Shown piece after piece: positions 34,586-43,771 of a DNA stretch of 64,000 nucleotides (positions within the stretch are counted from its first letter, which is position 1; every line of letters begins with the position of its first letter). The DNA is taken from contig JAJDVB010000178.1 in assembly GCA_022826345.1 (NCBI GenBank), forward strand, positions 1 through 64,000, written 5' to 3'. The position numbers were made by a program, and so were the translations under genes. The notes beneath the pieces are model-generated. The model was not told where the DNA came from. It did no database searches and worked only from the letters and a program-made list of their open reading frames with translations. This DNA comes from Alphaproteobacteria bacterium. GTDB taxonomy: Bacteria; Pseudomonadota; Alphaproteobacteria; UBA828.

Positions 34586-35383
34586 GTGGGCACCACCGAC
34601 AGGCTACTCACCCGCCGACTGCTGGCCGCTTACATCGCCGTCATCCTGGTGATCATGTACGTCCCGATGGTGATCGTCGGGCTGGCGTCGATCTCCAAGT
34701 CGCGCTTCTTCCTGTTCCCGATGAAGCGAACCTCGTCGAAATGGTACGAAATGACGTGGGACTCGCTGCAGGTGCACGAGAGCTTCCTTACGTCGTTGAC
34801 CATCGCGGTCTGCGTGGCGCTGATCTCGGTGATCCTGGCTTTCTTCGGTGCGCTCGCCTACGCCCGCTACGACTGGCGCGGGCGCAAGCTCTTTCAGCAG
34901 GTGCTGCTGATCCCGATCTTCTTCCCCCAGGCGGTGCTTGGACTCGCGCTGCAGCTCTGGTTCAACTCAATCGGCATCCAGATGTCCTGGCAGTCGACCG
35001 TGTTCGCCCAGCTCGTCTGGATCGTGCCGATCGTGACGCTGGTGATCGCGATCCAGGCCTATGGCTACGATTCGGCGGTGGAGGAGGCCGCCTACGACCT
35101 CGGCGCCTCTCGCTGGCAAATCTTTCGAACCATCACGCTGCCCTTGCTCGGGCCTGGAATCTTCGCTGGGTTCCTGTTTGCGGTGCTGCTCTCGTGGGGC
35201 AATTTCCCGCTGGCCTACTTCACCAGCGGGGCCGACGTCACCGTGCCCGAATGGCTCTATGGCAAGATGATCGGCGGCTACACGCCCATGGTGCCCGCGG
35301 TTGGGCTGATCACGGTCGTGCTGGGCGGGATCATCCTGGCGGTGGGACTCACAATTAACGGGATGCTTCAGCGGCGCGACTGA
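34586..35383 (+). CDS. PotC-type ABC permease
   Basis: A 265-residue permease starting with GTG (34586). Its docking loop is SAVEEAAYDLGASRWQIF followed by RTITLPLLGPGIF. It forms the second membrane subunit of the importer. Its last 29 bp overlap the 3' end of the convergent enolase-superfamily gene (35355-36512). Confidence 0.92.
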   Translation: MGTTDRLLTRRLLAAYIAVILVIMYVPMVIVGLASISKSRFFLFPMKRTSSKWYEMTWDSLQVHESFLTSLTIAVCVALISVILAFFGALAYARYDWRGRKLFQQVLLIPIFFPQAVLGLALQLWFNSIGIQMSWQSTVFAQLVWIVPIVTLVIAIQAYGYDSAVEEAAYDLGASRWQIFRTITLPLLGPGIFAGFLFAVLLSWGNFPLAYFTSGADVTVPEWLYGKMIGGYTPMVPAVGLITVVLGGIILAVGLTINGMLQRRD

Positions 35384-36512
35384 CCGCGAATTCGGCAACC
35401 GCATCGGCGTTCAGCGTCACGCCGAGACCGGGGCCGGTGGGAACCTGGATCATCCCGTCCGCGTCGATCGGCGTTAGACCGCGCGCCAGGCCCTGCCGCA
35501 GGCGCGACGGACTCGTCGAGTATTCAATCAGCTCCGCGTCTTGCCGCGTGGCCAGGAAGTGAAGATTGGCCGCGATGGTGATGTCGGTGTTGTAGGCATG
35601 CGGCACGATCCGCCGGCCGGTGCCATCCAGCATTCGTACGAGCCGCAGCGCCTCGGAGAAGCCGCCGAACATGGTGAGGTCCAGCTGCGCGATGTCGAAG
35701 GCGTCCGCCGCGACAAAGGGATCGAACTCCCTGCAGGTAGTAAGGCCCAGATCGCCGACACCGATGGGGATACGCGTCGTCGCGCGTAGCCGCGCGTGAT
35801 CCTCCAGGTTATCGAGCGGGAAGGGCGCCTCGATCCAGGCGAAGTCCAGTTCCGCCAAAAGATCGAGGAAGGGGGCCAGTTGATTGAGGCACGTGAACTC
35901 CTGTGCGGCATCGAGCATCAGGCCGCGCTTCGAACCCACCAGGTTGCGCAGATGAGTCAGGTTTTGCTGGACCCGCTCCGGCTCGCTCCACCAAGGCTCG
36001 ACGCAGATCTTGAGGTGACGGAAGCCTTGCTCCAGCAAAGGCGCGACCTGCGCGTCGATGCGCGTGGGCGTGTCTTCGAGGGGATAGATCGTTGCGTAGG
36101 CGGGCAGGCGGTCGTGGCGCACACCACCCAGCGCATCGCAGACGGGGACACCCATCGACTGGGCGAAGAGGTCCCAGATTGCGACATCAAGCGCGCTGAT
36201 CGCGTGCATCGCGGCGCCGCGGCGGCCGTGCCACTGCGTCCGTGCGTACATCTCGTCCCAGAGGCGGCGCGGGTCGTCTACCGCCTGCCCGGTGACGATG
36301 TCGGCCAGCCCTTCGGACCGCTGGTTGTAGGGCGGCATCTCAATCAGGGCTTTGACGATCTCGGGCGGCGCGTCGCTCTCGCCGATGCCCACGAGCCCGT
36401 TGTCACCATGTACGAGCACGACAACGTTCCGATAACTGCCCTCGAAGCGAAAATAGGCGGCTTGCGGATCCTGCAGGCAGAGGACCTCTACCCGCTCGAT
36501 CGTCACGGTCAT
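35355..36512 (-). CDS. Enolase-superfamily enzyme (MR/MLE type) 1, altered KxK motif
   Basis: A 385-residue mandelate racemase/muconate-lactonizing-enzyme-like protein with an N-terminal capping domain (1-125) and a barrel. Candidate metal ligands are Asp201, Glu228 (WIEAPFP) and Asp254 (GVGDLG). The base position usually given by KxK reads LKIC (Lys168, Cys170). His305 (VPHAYNT) may serve as the opposite base. Such enzymes remove an alpha proton for racemisation, epimerisation or dehydration; betaine epimerases (HpbD) and sugar-acid dehydratases are in the superfamily. The substrate is unknown. It starts with a 4-bp overlap after the second enolase-type gene. Confidence 0.83.
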   Translation of the reverse strand: MTVTIERVEVLCLQDPQAAYFRFEGSYRNVVVLVHGDNGLVGIGESDAPPEIVKALIEMPPYNQRSEGLADIVTGQAVDDPRRLWDEMYARTQWHGRRGAAMHAISALDVAIWDLFAQSMGVPVCDALGGVRHDRLPAYATIYPLEDTPTRIDAQVAPLLEQGFRHLKICVEPWWSEPERVQQNLTHLRNLVGSKRGLMLDAAQEFTCLNQLAPFLDLLAELDFAWIEAPFPLDNLEDHARLRATTRIPIGVGDLGLTTCREFDPFVAADAFDIAQLDLTMFGGFSEALRLVRMLDGTGRRIVPHAYNTDITIAANLHFLATRQDAELIEYSTSPSRLRQGLARGLTPIDADGMIQVPTGPGLGVTLNADAVAEFAVSRAAEASR

Positions 36513-37633
36513 GCCGAGAACACGCGCCGGGCATAGACGAAGGGCTCGATCTGCTCCCAGTCCATTTCAACCCCGAGTCCCGGCAACTCGCTCGGGCGAA
36601 CGAAGCCGTTCGCATCCGGGCGGATGACCTGCCGCGCGCCAAACTCGTACTTTTCGAACGGCGCCGCCTGTTCGAAATAGGTGCAGTGCGGATGAGCAAG
36701 CATGAAGTGCAGGTTCGCCGCCTGCGTGAGCGTGTATCCCCAGCTTTGTACCTCGCACGCCTTGCCGTGGGCACGCGTGACCTCTGCCACCTCGCCGGCG
36801 CCGGTGAACCCGCCGATGCCAGTCACGTCGAAACGGCTCCGATCCCACGCACCCATCTCCAACGCAAACCCAATGAGTTTTGCATTGGGGAGGGTATTTC
36901 CTCCGCAAAGAACGTCGAGTTCGAGCGTATCCGCAAGCTTCCTGTAGCTGCTTAAGTCAGCATCAGGTAGTGGTGCTTCGAAGAACTTCCAACCCGACGT
37001 GTCCAAGAAACGGCCCATACGAAGTGCCTGGTCGAGCGAGTACATCCCGTCCACGTCCAGGCTCCAGTCAACCTCCCGTCCCGCGAATTCCTTAACGAGT
37101 GCACTGACCAAACGGATGTCGTCGTCGAACACGCAGTAGGGATGGATCTTGATCGCCCCATAGCCAAGCTTCAGCATGTCGTGGCAGTAGTCGACATAGG
37201 CCTGATCTGTCGGCAGTAATGGGCTCGATGCATAGGCGCAGATTTCGTACCGAGCGGCACTCAGCATTCGGTAAATCGAAATATTCTCGGACTTCGCTTT
37301 GCCGTCATGCAGCGCGATGTCGAAGAGAGATGTCGCCACATGCCCGAGTGGGACGTAGCGCTTTCGCATATCCGTGTAGGCCGCGCGGGTGTCGAACGCG
37401 TCGCGTCCAAGCACGAACGGCGCCATCAGGGCAGCGGCGGAGAACGTCGCCCTGTCGAACTCGTGTTCCGTATAAGTCGTGGTCCCGGCAAGGGCCTCTA
37501 CGCCATTGGAGAGGAACAGTCGCGCCACGATCATCGCCTCGTACATCGGTCCGAGATGCGACGACCACGTCACCTTCTCGCCATTGGGCCCGATCGCCAG
37601 CAACTCGATCCGTTCGACGATTACGGAGGTCAT
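36509..37633 (-). CDS. Enolase-superfamily enzyme 2, atypical active site
   Basis: A 374-residue enolase-superfamily protein, probably diverged. Asp193 (SLDVDG) and Glu219 (FFEAPLPD) match the first two metal ligands. Where the third acidic ligand is expected the sequence is CGGNTL (Asn246), and the KxK position reads IKIH (Lys162, His164). The C-terminal half keeps the superfamily pattern QSWGYTLTQAANLHFMLAHP. It may catalyse a related alpha-proton reaction with different chemistry, or may have lost activity. It is coupled to the enolase-type gene downstream (ATGA) and begins 59 bp after the FAD oxidoreductase gene. Confidence 0.75.
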   Translation of the reverse strand: MTSVIVERIELLAIGPNGEKVTWSSHLGPMYEAMIVARLFLSNGVEALAGTTTYTEHEFDRATFSAAALMAPFVLGRDAFDTRAAYTDMRKRYVPLGHVATSLFDIALHDGKAKSENISIYRMLSAARYEICAYASSPLLPTDQAYVDYCHDMLKLGYGAIKIHPYCVFDDDIRLVSALVKEFAGREVDWSLDVDGMYSLDQALRMGRFLDTSGWKFFEAPLPDADLSSYRKLADTLELDVLCGGNTLPNAKLIGFALEMGAWDRSRFDVTGIGGFTGAGEVAEVTRAHGKACEVQSWGYTLTQAANLHFMLAHPHCTYFEQAAPFEKYEFGARQVIRPDANGFVRPSELPGLGVEMDWEQIEPFVYARRVFSA

Positions 37634-37692
37634 GGATGCTGTTTCACTAGATGAAGAAATTCACGTAATCATCTCTTATAAACGAATTTTTT

Positions 37693-39033
37693 CTATAGTA
37701 ATGTTCCCGTTTTCATCCGCTCGGCGACCGCTACGCCGTCGATCTCGTGAAAGGTCAGTTCGTCCCGAATAGATATGTCTGCCGCGATCGCGGCGGCGCG
37801 ACCGTATTCGAAGCATTGCGCAGTGACGCGGCAGCTGGCCAGCGCCTCGTGCTCGGCGCTGAGGCAACGGCCGGCCACGATGATGTTACGGCCTTCCTTG
37901 GGCACGAGCGTGCCGAAGGGAACCTCGTAGTAGTCGTCGATCAGCCATTCAGTCTTTGGCTTGGCGCCGTAATGAAGCTCGATGGGCCAGCTTGAGCGGG
38001 CGATGGCGTCCGTCCTCTTGCTCGTGCCCACCACATCGGTATTCATGAGGCGCGCCATCCCGTCGATGGAACGGGTCTGGCGCACGCCGACCTCGGCGCC
38101 GTAATCGATGAAATAGGCTTCTTCACAACCGGGAACATTTTCCTTGAGGAATTCGAAGAAAGCGCGTGCCTGATAGATCGAGAACTGCTCCGCCTCGGTA
38201 TGATCGACCGGGTCGGTTACGTCAAGTGCGCGCCCATCGAAGCCAGTAATCTTGGTTGCGTTGACCAGAAGTTCCCGCGGATTGACGGTGGGGAACAACC
38301 ACACCTTCTTGCGAACAAGCTCGTCCCGGGCTTCCAGCATGGAAATGACTTTTGGCGGTGAAATGGTGTCCTCGCCCCAGTAGTCGAGATAGCGCTCAAC
38401 ATCGACATTGCCGATCTTGAACATCATCGTTGGGTTCTGGACGACGCCATTATTCCCCTTGGTCGTGTGCAGGCCCATCTTGAAGACGGCATCGGCATCG
38501 CCGCTGGCGTCGATCACCCGCTCAGCAGTCACTCTGGTGTAGCCGGACTTGGTGTGGAGGATGAGGCCGGTCAGCGCGTCGTCCTCGACGATCACGTCGA
38601 TCATCTGGGTGTGGTAGAGGGCATCCACGCCCGCGCCCCGCACCAAGTCGGTGGCCACCCTCTTGTAGGTGGCGCAGTCGTGCGTGACGACCCAGGTCTT
38701 GCCGTAGATCTGCGGGCGGGTGACACCGCCCTCTGCTTCCAGCGCTGCCCGAAAGCGCTCGGCGAAGCCGAAGATGACCTGCTGCGGTTGCGCCATGCGC
38801 GGCTCTTCGACCGTCATGTAGAGGCCGCAGATGGTGCCCGACATGCCGGAGACCGCTGCGCCGCCGCAATAGCCCAGACGCTCGATCAGGAGCGTCTTGT
38901 GACCCAACTCGGCGGCGGTGGTGGAGGCGGCAATCCCGGCCGGCCCACCGCCGACGACGATCACGTCGTAGTGGCCGAAGTGGGGCACGTCCTCGAAGGC
39001 GGCGGCGCCCAGGCGCCCGAGATACCGTTCCAT
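37693..39033 (-). CDS. FAD-dependent oxidoreductase (FAD_oxidored family)
   Basis: A 446-residue flavoprotein. VIVVGGGPAGIAASTTAAEL at about residues 24-43 is a clean dinucleotide-binding motif, and the second FAD motif region IIVAGRCLSAEHEALASCRV lies near residue 400. The intermediate DASGDADAVFKMG is typical of the FAD_oxidored (PF12831-like) group, which oxidises diverse small molecules. ATG at 39033 is chosen because GGAG lies 8 nt upstream; an ATG 13 codons earlier lacks this. It is divergent from the TMADH-like gene at 39196 and lies upstream of the two enolase-type genes on the same strand. Confidence 0.8.
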   Translation of the reverse strand: MERYLGRLGAAAFEDVPHFGHYDVIVVGGGPAGIAASTTAAELGHKTLLIERLGYCGGAAVSGMSGTICGLYMTVEEPRMAQPQQVIFGFAERFRAALEAEGGVTRPQIYGKTWVVTHDCATYKRVATDLVRGAGVDALYHTQMIDVIVEDDALTGLILHTKSGYTRVTAERVIDASGDADAVFKMGLHTTKGNNGVVQNPTMMFKIGNVDVERYLDYWGEDTISPPKVISMLEARDELVRKKVWLFPTVNPRELLVNATKITGFDGRALDVTDPVDHTEAEQFSIYQARAFFEFLKENVPGCEEAYFIDYGAEVGVRQTRSIDGMARLMNTDVVGTSKRTDAIARSSWPIELHYGAKPKTEWLIDDYYEVPFGTLVPKEGRNIIVAGRCLSAEHEALASCRVTAQCFEYGRAAAIAADISIRDELTFHEIDGVAVAERMKTGTLL

Positions 39034-39078
39034 GCCGGCAGCTCCAAGTGGGAGGCGGCGCATTTGGCACACGGTTAT

Positions 39079-39091
39079 TTGCGGTGCGCAA
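39079..39091. promoter_or_regulatory. Inverted repeat TTGCG-GTG-CGCAA in a divergent promoter region
   Basis: A perfect 5-bp inverted repeat around a 3-bp spacer lies in the 162-bp gap between the divergent FAD oxidoreductase and TMADH-like genes. It could be a dimeric repressor operator for both genes. It is short enough to arise by chance, and no regulator gene is adjacent. Confidence 0.3.
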
Positions 39092-39195
39092 CAGGTTTTG
39101 GGGCAGCTCTTTCAGTCGCCGCCACGATTCGGGGCGGCTATCCTCCGCGAAGTTTGGAACAAAGCGCCGCGCGTGTCGCGGCGAAGAGCAGGAAC

Positions 39196-41241
39196 ATGGC
39201 CGAGACGGCGCCGTTACCCAAAGACACTATCAGCGATCCGCTGCTGCAGCCCTTCAGGCTGAAGCACCTCACACTCAAGAACCGCGTCATGAGCACCAGC
39301 CACGCTTGTGGTCTCGTCGAAGACGGCATGCCGAGCGAGCGCTATCAGCACTATCACGAGGCGAAGGCGAGGGGCGGGCTCGCGCTCACCATGTTCGGCG
39401 GCTCGTCCAACGTCTCGCCTGAATCCGCATGGCAGTTGCCGCAGGTCAACCTGTACGACGAGCGCGTCGTCGAGCATTTCCAGCGGTTCGCGCAGCGCAT
39501 TCACGCTCATGGCGCCGCCCTGATGTGCCAGGTGAGCCATGTCGGCGGGCGTGGCGAGCCCTATGCAGGAGCGGCGCTCGCACCTATCGGCCCGTCACCC
39601 GTGCGCGAGACCCTGCACCGGGCCTTCGCCAAAGAGATGGATGAGCACGACATCGCGCGCGTCGTGGCCGACTTCGCCGAGGCGGCGGCACGGTGCAGGG
39701 AGGGCGGGCTCGACGGTGTCGAGACCTTCGCCGGCGCGCATCTGATCGGCCAGTTTCTGTCGCCGGCCACCAATCGCCGCAGCGACCGCTTCGGCGGCTC
39801 GGTCGAGAACCGCTGCCGCTTCGGGCTCATGGTGCACGAGGCGATCCGCAAGCGCGTGGGCGACGACTTCATCGTCGGCATCCGCTTCGTGATCGACGAG
39901 GCGGGACCGCACCACCTCACCTTCGAGGACGGTCTAAAGATCGCCGCCATCTTCGAGGCATCGGGCACCATCGATTTCTTCAACGCGATCTACGGCCGCA
40001 TCGATACGGAGTTCAAGCTCGCGGCGGACTGCATGCCCGGCATGGCCTCGCCGGAGGCGCCATTCCTGGCCCGTGCCGGAGCCTTCAAGCAGGCGGTGGG
40101 GCTTCCGGTCTTTCATGCCACGCGCATCACCTCGCTGGAGACGGCGCGGCGGGCGATCCGCGACGGGCTGCTCGACATGGTGGCGATGACTCGCGCGCAC
40201 ATCGCCGATCCCAACCTGGTCGCCAAGGTCGCACGCGGCGAAGGGGAGCGCGTGCGCCCCTGCGTCGGCGCGACCCATTGCATGAGCCCGTTGCGCCCGA
40301 CGTGCATACACAATCCGTCCACAGGCCACGAGGCGGCATTGCCGCACGCAATCGCGCCGGCGGCGATGAAGCGGCGGGTGCTGGTCGCGGGCGGCGGTCC
40401 GGCCGGGTTGGAGGCCGCGCGGGTCTGCGCCGAGCGCGGCCACGACGTGCGGCTGTGCGAGAGCTCGGAGTGGCTCGGCGGACAGGTGCTGCTGGCCGCG
40501 CAAGCAAGTTGGCGCGGCGAGCTCGCGGGGATTGTCGAGTGGCGTGCCCGCGAGCTGGAGCGACTCGGGGTAGAGGTTCGCCTTAAGTCACCGGTCGAGC
40601 CCGGTTCTATCGAGGACGATGTGGGCGTCGTGATCGTCGCCACCGGCGGCGTTCCCGACCTCGACTGGATCGAGGGCGCGGAACACTGCACCAGCGTTCG
40701 GGACATCCTCTCGGGTGCGGCGAATGCGGCCGAAGACTCCATCGTGTATGACGGGACCGGCCGCCACGCGGCGCTCACGGCGGCGGAGGCGATCGGGCAA
40801 GCCGGCGGGGAGGTCGCTTTCTTCGGTCTCGACGGCCATCTCGCGATGGAGATGTCCTACGCGGAGCAGGTCATCTGGCGCCGGCGCACCTACGAGCTCA
40901 GCATTCAGCCGAAGCTCGACCGGCGCCTGGAGCGTGTGGAACGCGACGGCAATCGGCTGCGCGTGACCTTCCGCAACGAATTGACCGATGAGGCGGAGGA
41001 GCACGAAACCGGCCGGATCGTGGTCGAGCACGGGACGCGTCCCGCCGACGCCCTCTTTCAGGGCCTCGCGCATCGCTCTTCGAATCGTGGTGTCGTCGAT
41101 CAGCGGGCTCTGCTCGCGGGTGCGCCGCAGCCGGAGGCGGAGGATGGCGGCTTCCGGCTCTTCCGCATCGGTGACGCGGTCTCCAGCCGAAATATCTACG
41201 CCGCGGTGCTCGACGCACTCCGGCTCTGCCGAACTTTGTAG
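39196..41241 (+). CDS. Trimethylamine-dehydrogenase-like FMN/FAD oxidoreductase lacking one Fe-S cysteine
   Basis: A 681-residue Old Yellow Enzyme-type protein with an N-terminal FMN barrel (about 12-350) and a C-terminal NAD(P)/FAD domain (about 375-675; VLVAGGGPAGLEAARVCAER). FLSPATNRRSDRFGGSVENR is the barrel signature shared with trimethylamine dehydrogenase and 2,4-dienoyl-CoA reductase. The 4Fe-4S linker normally has four Cys; here Cys356, Cys362 and Cys370 are present but position 359 is Ala (codon GCG at 40270-40272), in PCVGATHCMSPLRPTC. The cluster may be altered or absent. ATG at 39196 has AGGA upstream. Relatives demethylate methylamines or betaine-derived N-methyl amino acids. 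Confidence 0.88.
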   Translation: MAETAPLPKDTISDPLLQPFRLKHLTLKNRVMSTSHACGLVEDGMPSERYQHYHEAKARGGLALTMFGGSSNVSPESAWQLPQVNLYDERVVEHFQRFAQRIHAHGAALMCQVSHVGGRGEPYAGAALAPIGPSPVRETLHRAFAKEMDEHDIARVVADFAEAAARCREGGLDGVETFAGAHLIGQFLSPATNRRSDRFGGSVENRCRFGLMVHEAIRKRVGDDFIVGIRFVIDEAGPHHLTFEDGLKIAAIFEASGTIDFFNAIYGRIDTEFKLAADCMPGMASPEAPFLARAGAFKQAVGLPVFHATRITSLETARRAIRDGLLDMVAMTRAHIADPNLVAKVARGEGERVRPCVGATHCMSPLRPTCIHNPSTGHEAALPHAIAPAAMKRRVLVAGGGPAGLEAARVCAERGHDVRLCESSEWLGGQVLLAAQASWRGELAGIVEWRARELERLGVEVRLKSPVEPGSIEDDVGVVIVATGGVPDLDWIEGAEHCTSVRDILSGAANAAEDSIVYDGTGRHAALTAAEAIGQAGGEVAFFGLDGHLAMEMSYAEQVIWRRRTYELSIQPKLDRRLERVERDGNRLRVTFRNELTDEAEEHETGRIVVEHGTRPADALFQGLAHRSSNRGVVDQRALLAGAPQPEAEDGGFRLFRIGDAVSSRNIYAAVLDALRLCRTL

Positions 41242-41252
41242 AGGGCGGGGTA

Positions 41253-41277
41253 GGGCGCAGCCGTGCTGACCGCGCCC
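41253..41277. terminator. Short hairpin between convergent genes
   Basis: GGGCGC (41253-41258) and GCGCCC (41272-41277) form a 6-bp stem in the 40-bp gap between the convergent TMADH-like and TRAP permease genes. It has no T-runs and a 13-nt loop, so it is at best a weak bidirectional terminator. Confidence 0.3.
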
Positions 41278-41281
41278 GTCA

Positions 41282-43657
41282 CTATGACGCGCGCGCGGCA
41301 CGCCTCCCGCGCACGAGTTGCGACAGGAAGACCAGTCCCAATAGCGCCAAGCCGGCGGGATAGATCAGCTCCTTGGGCGGCAAGTCGGTCTGCTCCACGT
41401 CGACGCCGGTGACGTAATCGCCCCAGTCGATGCCCGCCTGCTCTGCCATCCCGTTCCAGGCGAGATCGACCACCGCGTAGCGGCCGTCCTCCTCTTGCTC
41501 TAGCCCAACGCCGAAGGTCTCCGCCGGCGTCGCTGACTGCTCCATCGGGGTCTCCAGCACGAACAGCTTGTAGCGCTCGCCGTAGTCGGTTTCGCGCGTC
41601 ACGTGCAGGCGGACCTGGCGGCCGGGCTCGGGCGTGAACTCGCTGGAGACGAAAGACTGGAACGGGACCGACTCAAAGGGCGGCGCGATATGGTCCATGA
41701 AGAAGCCAGGGCGGAAGAGCATGAAGCAGGCCGCGGCGAGCAGAATCGCTTCGTACCACCGCACTTTGACGAACATCCATCCTTGGGTGAGTGAGCTGAA
41801 GGCCAGGATCGCGAGCAGCGACATAACCGCCACCAGGGCGCCGTGCCAGATGCTCTCGATGCCGATCAGCAGCAGCTCCGTGTTGAACAGGAAGACCAGT
41901 GGCAGGATGGCGGTGCGGATGTCGTACATGAAAGACTGCACGCCGGTCTTCAGCGGATCGGCCCTGGATATGGCTGAAGCCGCGAAGGCGGCGAGACAGA
42001 CGGGTGGCGTCGAATCCGCCAGCAGGCCGTAATAGAAGACGTAAAGGTGAACGGCGATCAGCGGCAGAACCAGGCCCGCCGCGCTGCCGAGCTCCACCAG
42101 CACGCCAGCGAGGAGGGAGGCGACCACGAGGTAGTTGGCGGTTGTCGGCAGGCCCATGCCGAGGATGATGCAGAGGATCGCGGTCAGCCCGAGCAGGATG
42201 TAGACGTTGCCGCCGGCGATCGCTTCGACCACGCCCACCATAGCGTTGTTGAGGCCGGTGGAAGAAACGGCGCCGACGATGATACCGGCCGCGGCCACGG
42301 CGACCGCAATGCCGATCATGTTGCGCGCGCCCGCGACCATGCCGACGTAGATCTCGGTGAAACCATCGCGCAGTGCCTCGCCCGTCGGCTGGCCGCCGCC
42401 GCGGACCGAAGCGATGATCCGTCGAGCTAAAATGATCACCATCACCGAAACAATCGAATAGAAGACCGCGCTGTGCGCGCTCCAGCGCTCGACCATCAGC
42501 AGATAAACCAGAACGAAAATGGGTATCAGGTGGTGGGCGCCGCTAAGGAAGGTCTTGCGAAACGGCGGAATCTCGACCCGCGGCAAGCCCTTGAGACCGA
42601 GTTTCTTTGCCTCCAGGTGGGAGATGTAGAGCAGAGCGAGATAGCTGAGCACGGCGGGAATCGCTGCCGCTGCAACCACGTCGAAATACGAGATGCCGAT
42701 AAACTCGGCGATGATGAAGGCAGCCGCTCCCATGATCGGCGGCATGAGCTGGCCGTTGGTCGACGCCGCCACCTCGATGGCGCCGGCCTTGACCGCGGGC
42801 ATGCCGATCCGACGCATGACAGGGATGGTGAAGGTCCCGGTCGTGACGACGTTGGCGATCGACGAGCCGGAAACCATGCCGGTCATGCCGGATGCCAGAA
42901 TCGCCGCCTTGGCCGGCCCGCCGGTGAAGCGCCCCACCATGGCGAATGAAAGCGCGAGGAAGTACTGCCCCGCGCCTGCCTTGTCGAGCAACGCGCCGAA
43001 CAGCACGAACAGGAACACGAAGCTGACCGAGACGCTGAGCGGAATACCGAACACCGCTTCGCCGGTGAGCCACTGATAGCCGATCAGCCGGTTCAGGCTC
43101 AGCCCCTTGTGCGAGATGACGTCCGGCATCGACTGGCCGAAGATGGAGTAGACGAGGAAGACCGCGCAGACGATGACGAGCGGGATGCCGATGGCGCGTC
43201 GCGTCGCGTCCAACAGCAGCAGGATGCCGACGCCGCCGAGGATGGCTTCGACCGGAATGCCATTCCAGACGTAGAGGAGGCCGTGACGGGAGACGAGGCC
43301 GTCCCAGCCGAAGAACAGATAGAGGGCCGCGATACAGCCAGCGAGGGCGAAGGCGATGTCCCAGGGCGGCAGGCCGCGCTCGCTCCAGCGGCGCGTCACC
43401 GGATACATCAGGAAGCAGAGCAGCAGCGCGAACGAGAGATGAATGCCGCGTGCGGGCACGTCGCCGATGATGGCGAAGTTGAACATGAAGGGCAGAGGCG
43501 AGGCAATCCAAAGCTGGTAGACCGACCACAGGAAGCAAAGCAGACTGATGAGCAATGCCAGGCGCGGCCCCTGCCGGCGCCCCTGGTACTCGACCTTCTC
43601 CAGAGTCTTTTGAACGTCGGCGGTCGTGGCCGCCGCGCTCGGCTCGCTATTCGTCAC
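41282..43657 (-). CDS. TRAP-TAXI transporter fused 4TM/12TM permease
   Basis: A 791-residue inner-membrane protein that combines the small DctQ-like and large DctM-like permeases of the TAXI type in one chain. IEVAASTNGQLMPPIMGAAA and LTAILCIILGMGLPTTANYL are DctM signatures. Residues from about 680 on form a soluble C-terminal module (PGRQVRLHVTRETDYGERYK onward) like the DUF3394 extension of TAXI permeases. Start is the GTG at 43657. It pairs with the TAXI binding protein upstream and uses an ion gradient to import small organic acids. The substrate is unknown. Confidence 0.92.
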   Translation of the reverse strand: MTNSEPSAAATTADVQKTLEKVEYQGRRQGPRLALLISLLCFLWSVYQLWIASPLPFMFNFAIIGDVPARGIHLSFALLLCFLMYPVTRRWSERGLPPWDIAFALAGCIAALYLFFGWDGLVSRHGLLYVWNGIPVEAILGGVGILLLLDATRRAIGIPLVIVCAVFLVYSIFGQSMPDVISHKGLSLNRLIGYQWLTGEAVFGIPLSVSVSFVFLFVLFGALLDKAGAGQYFLALSFAMVGRFTGGPAKAAILASGMTGMVSGSSIANVVTTGTFTIPVMRRIGMPAVKAGAIEVAASTNGQLMPPIMGAAAFIIAEFIGISYFDVVAAAAIPAVLSYLALLYISHLEAKKLGLKGLPRVEIPPFRKTFLSGAHHLIPIFVLVYLLMVERWSAHSAVFYSIVSVMVIILARRIIASVRGGGQPTGEALRDGFTEIYVGMVAGARNMIGIAVAVAAAGIIVGAVSSTGLNNAMVGVVEAIAGGNVYILLGLTAILCIILGMGLPTTANYLVVASLLAGVLVELGSAAGLVLPLIAVHLYVFYYGLLADSTPPVCLAAFAASAISRADPLKTGVQSFMYDIRTAILPLVFLFNTELLLIGIESIWHGALVAVMSLLAILAFSSLTQGWMFVKVRWYEAILLAAACFMLFRPGFFMDHIAPPFESVPFQSFVSSEFTPEPGRQVRLHVTRETDYGERYKLFVLETPMEQSATPAETFGVGLEQEEDGRYAVVDLAWNGMAEQAGIDWGDYVTGVDVEQTDLPPKELIYPAGLALLGLVFLSQLVRGRRAARAS

Positions 43658-43726
43658 GGGCGCCCCTGTTCGGCGCGTGCGCCCTGTCGTGTCGTCCGCC
43701 TCGGGACAGTATCAAACGAAAGCGAA

Positions 43727-43756
43727 CGGCCGGCACCCTTTCAGGAGTGCCGGCCG
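43727..43756 (-). terminator. Hairpin with T-rich tail after the TAXI binding-protein gene
   Basis: CGGCCGGCAC (43727-43736) pairs with GTGCCGGCCG (43747-43756), a perfect 10-bp stem with a 10-nt loop. On the minus strand it is followed by the T-rich run TTCGCTTTCGTTTG. It sits between the binding-protein stop (43772) and the permease start (43657), so it is a good candidate for partial termination that lowers permease expression. Confidence 0.75.
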
Positions 43757-43771
43757 CCACAATCGCGAGGG

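Noticed and set aside
38467..39195. 729-bp upstream extension of the TMADH-like gene
   Set aside because: The extension is antisense to the FAD oxidoreductase gene and has no motif; ATG 39196 has AGGA upstream.
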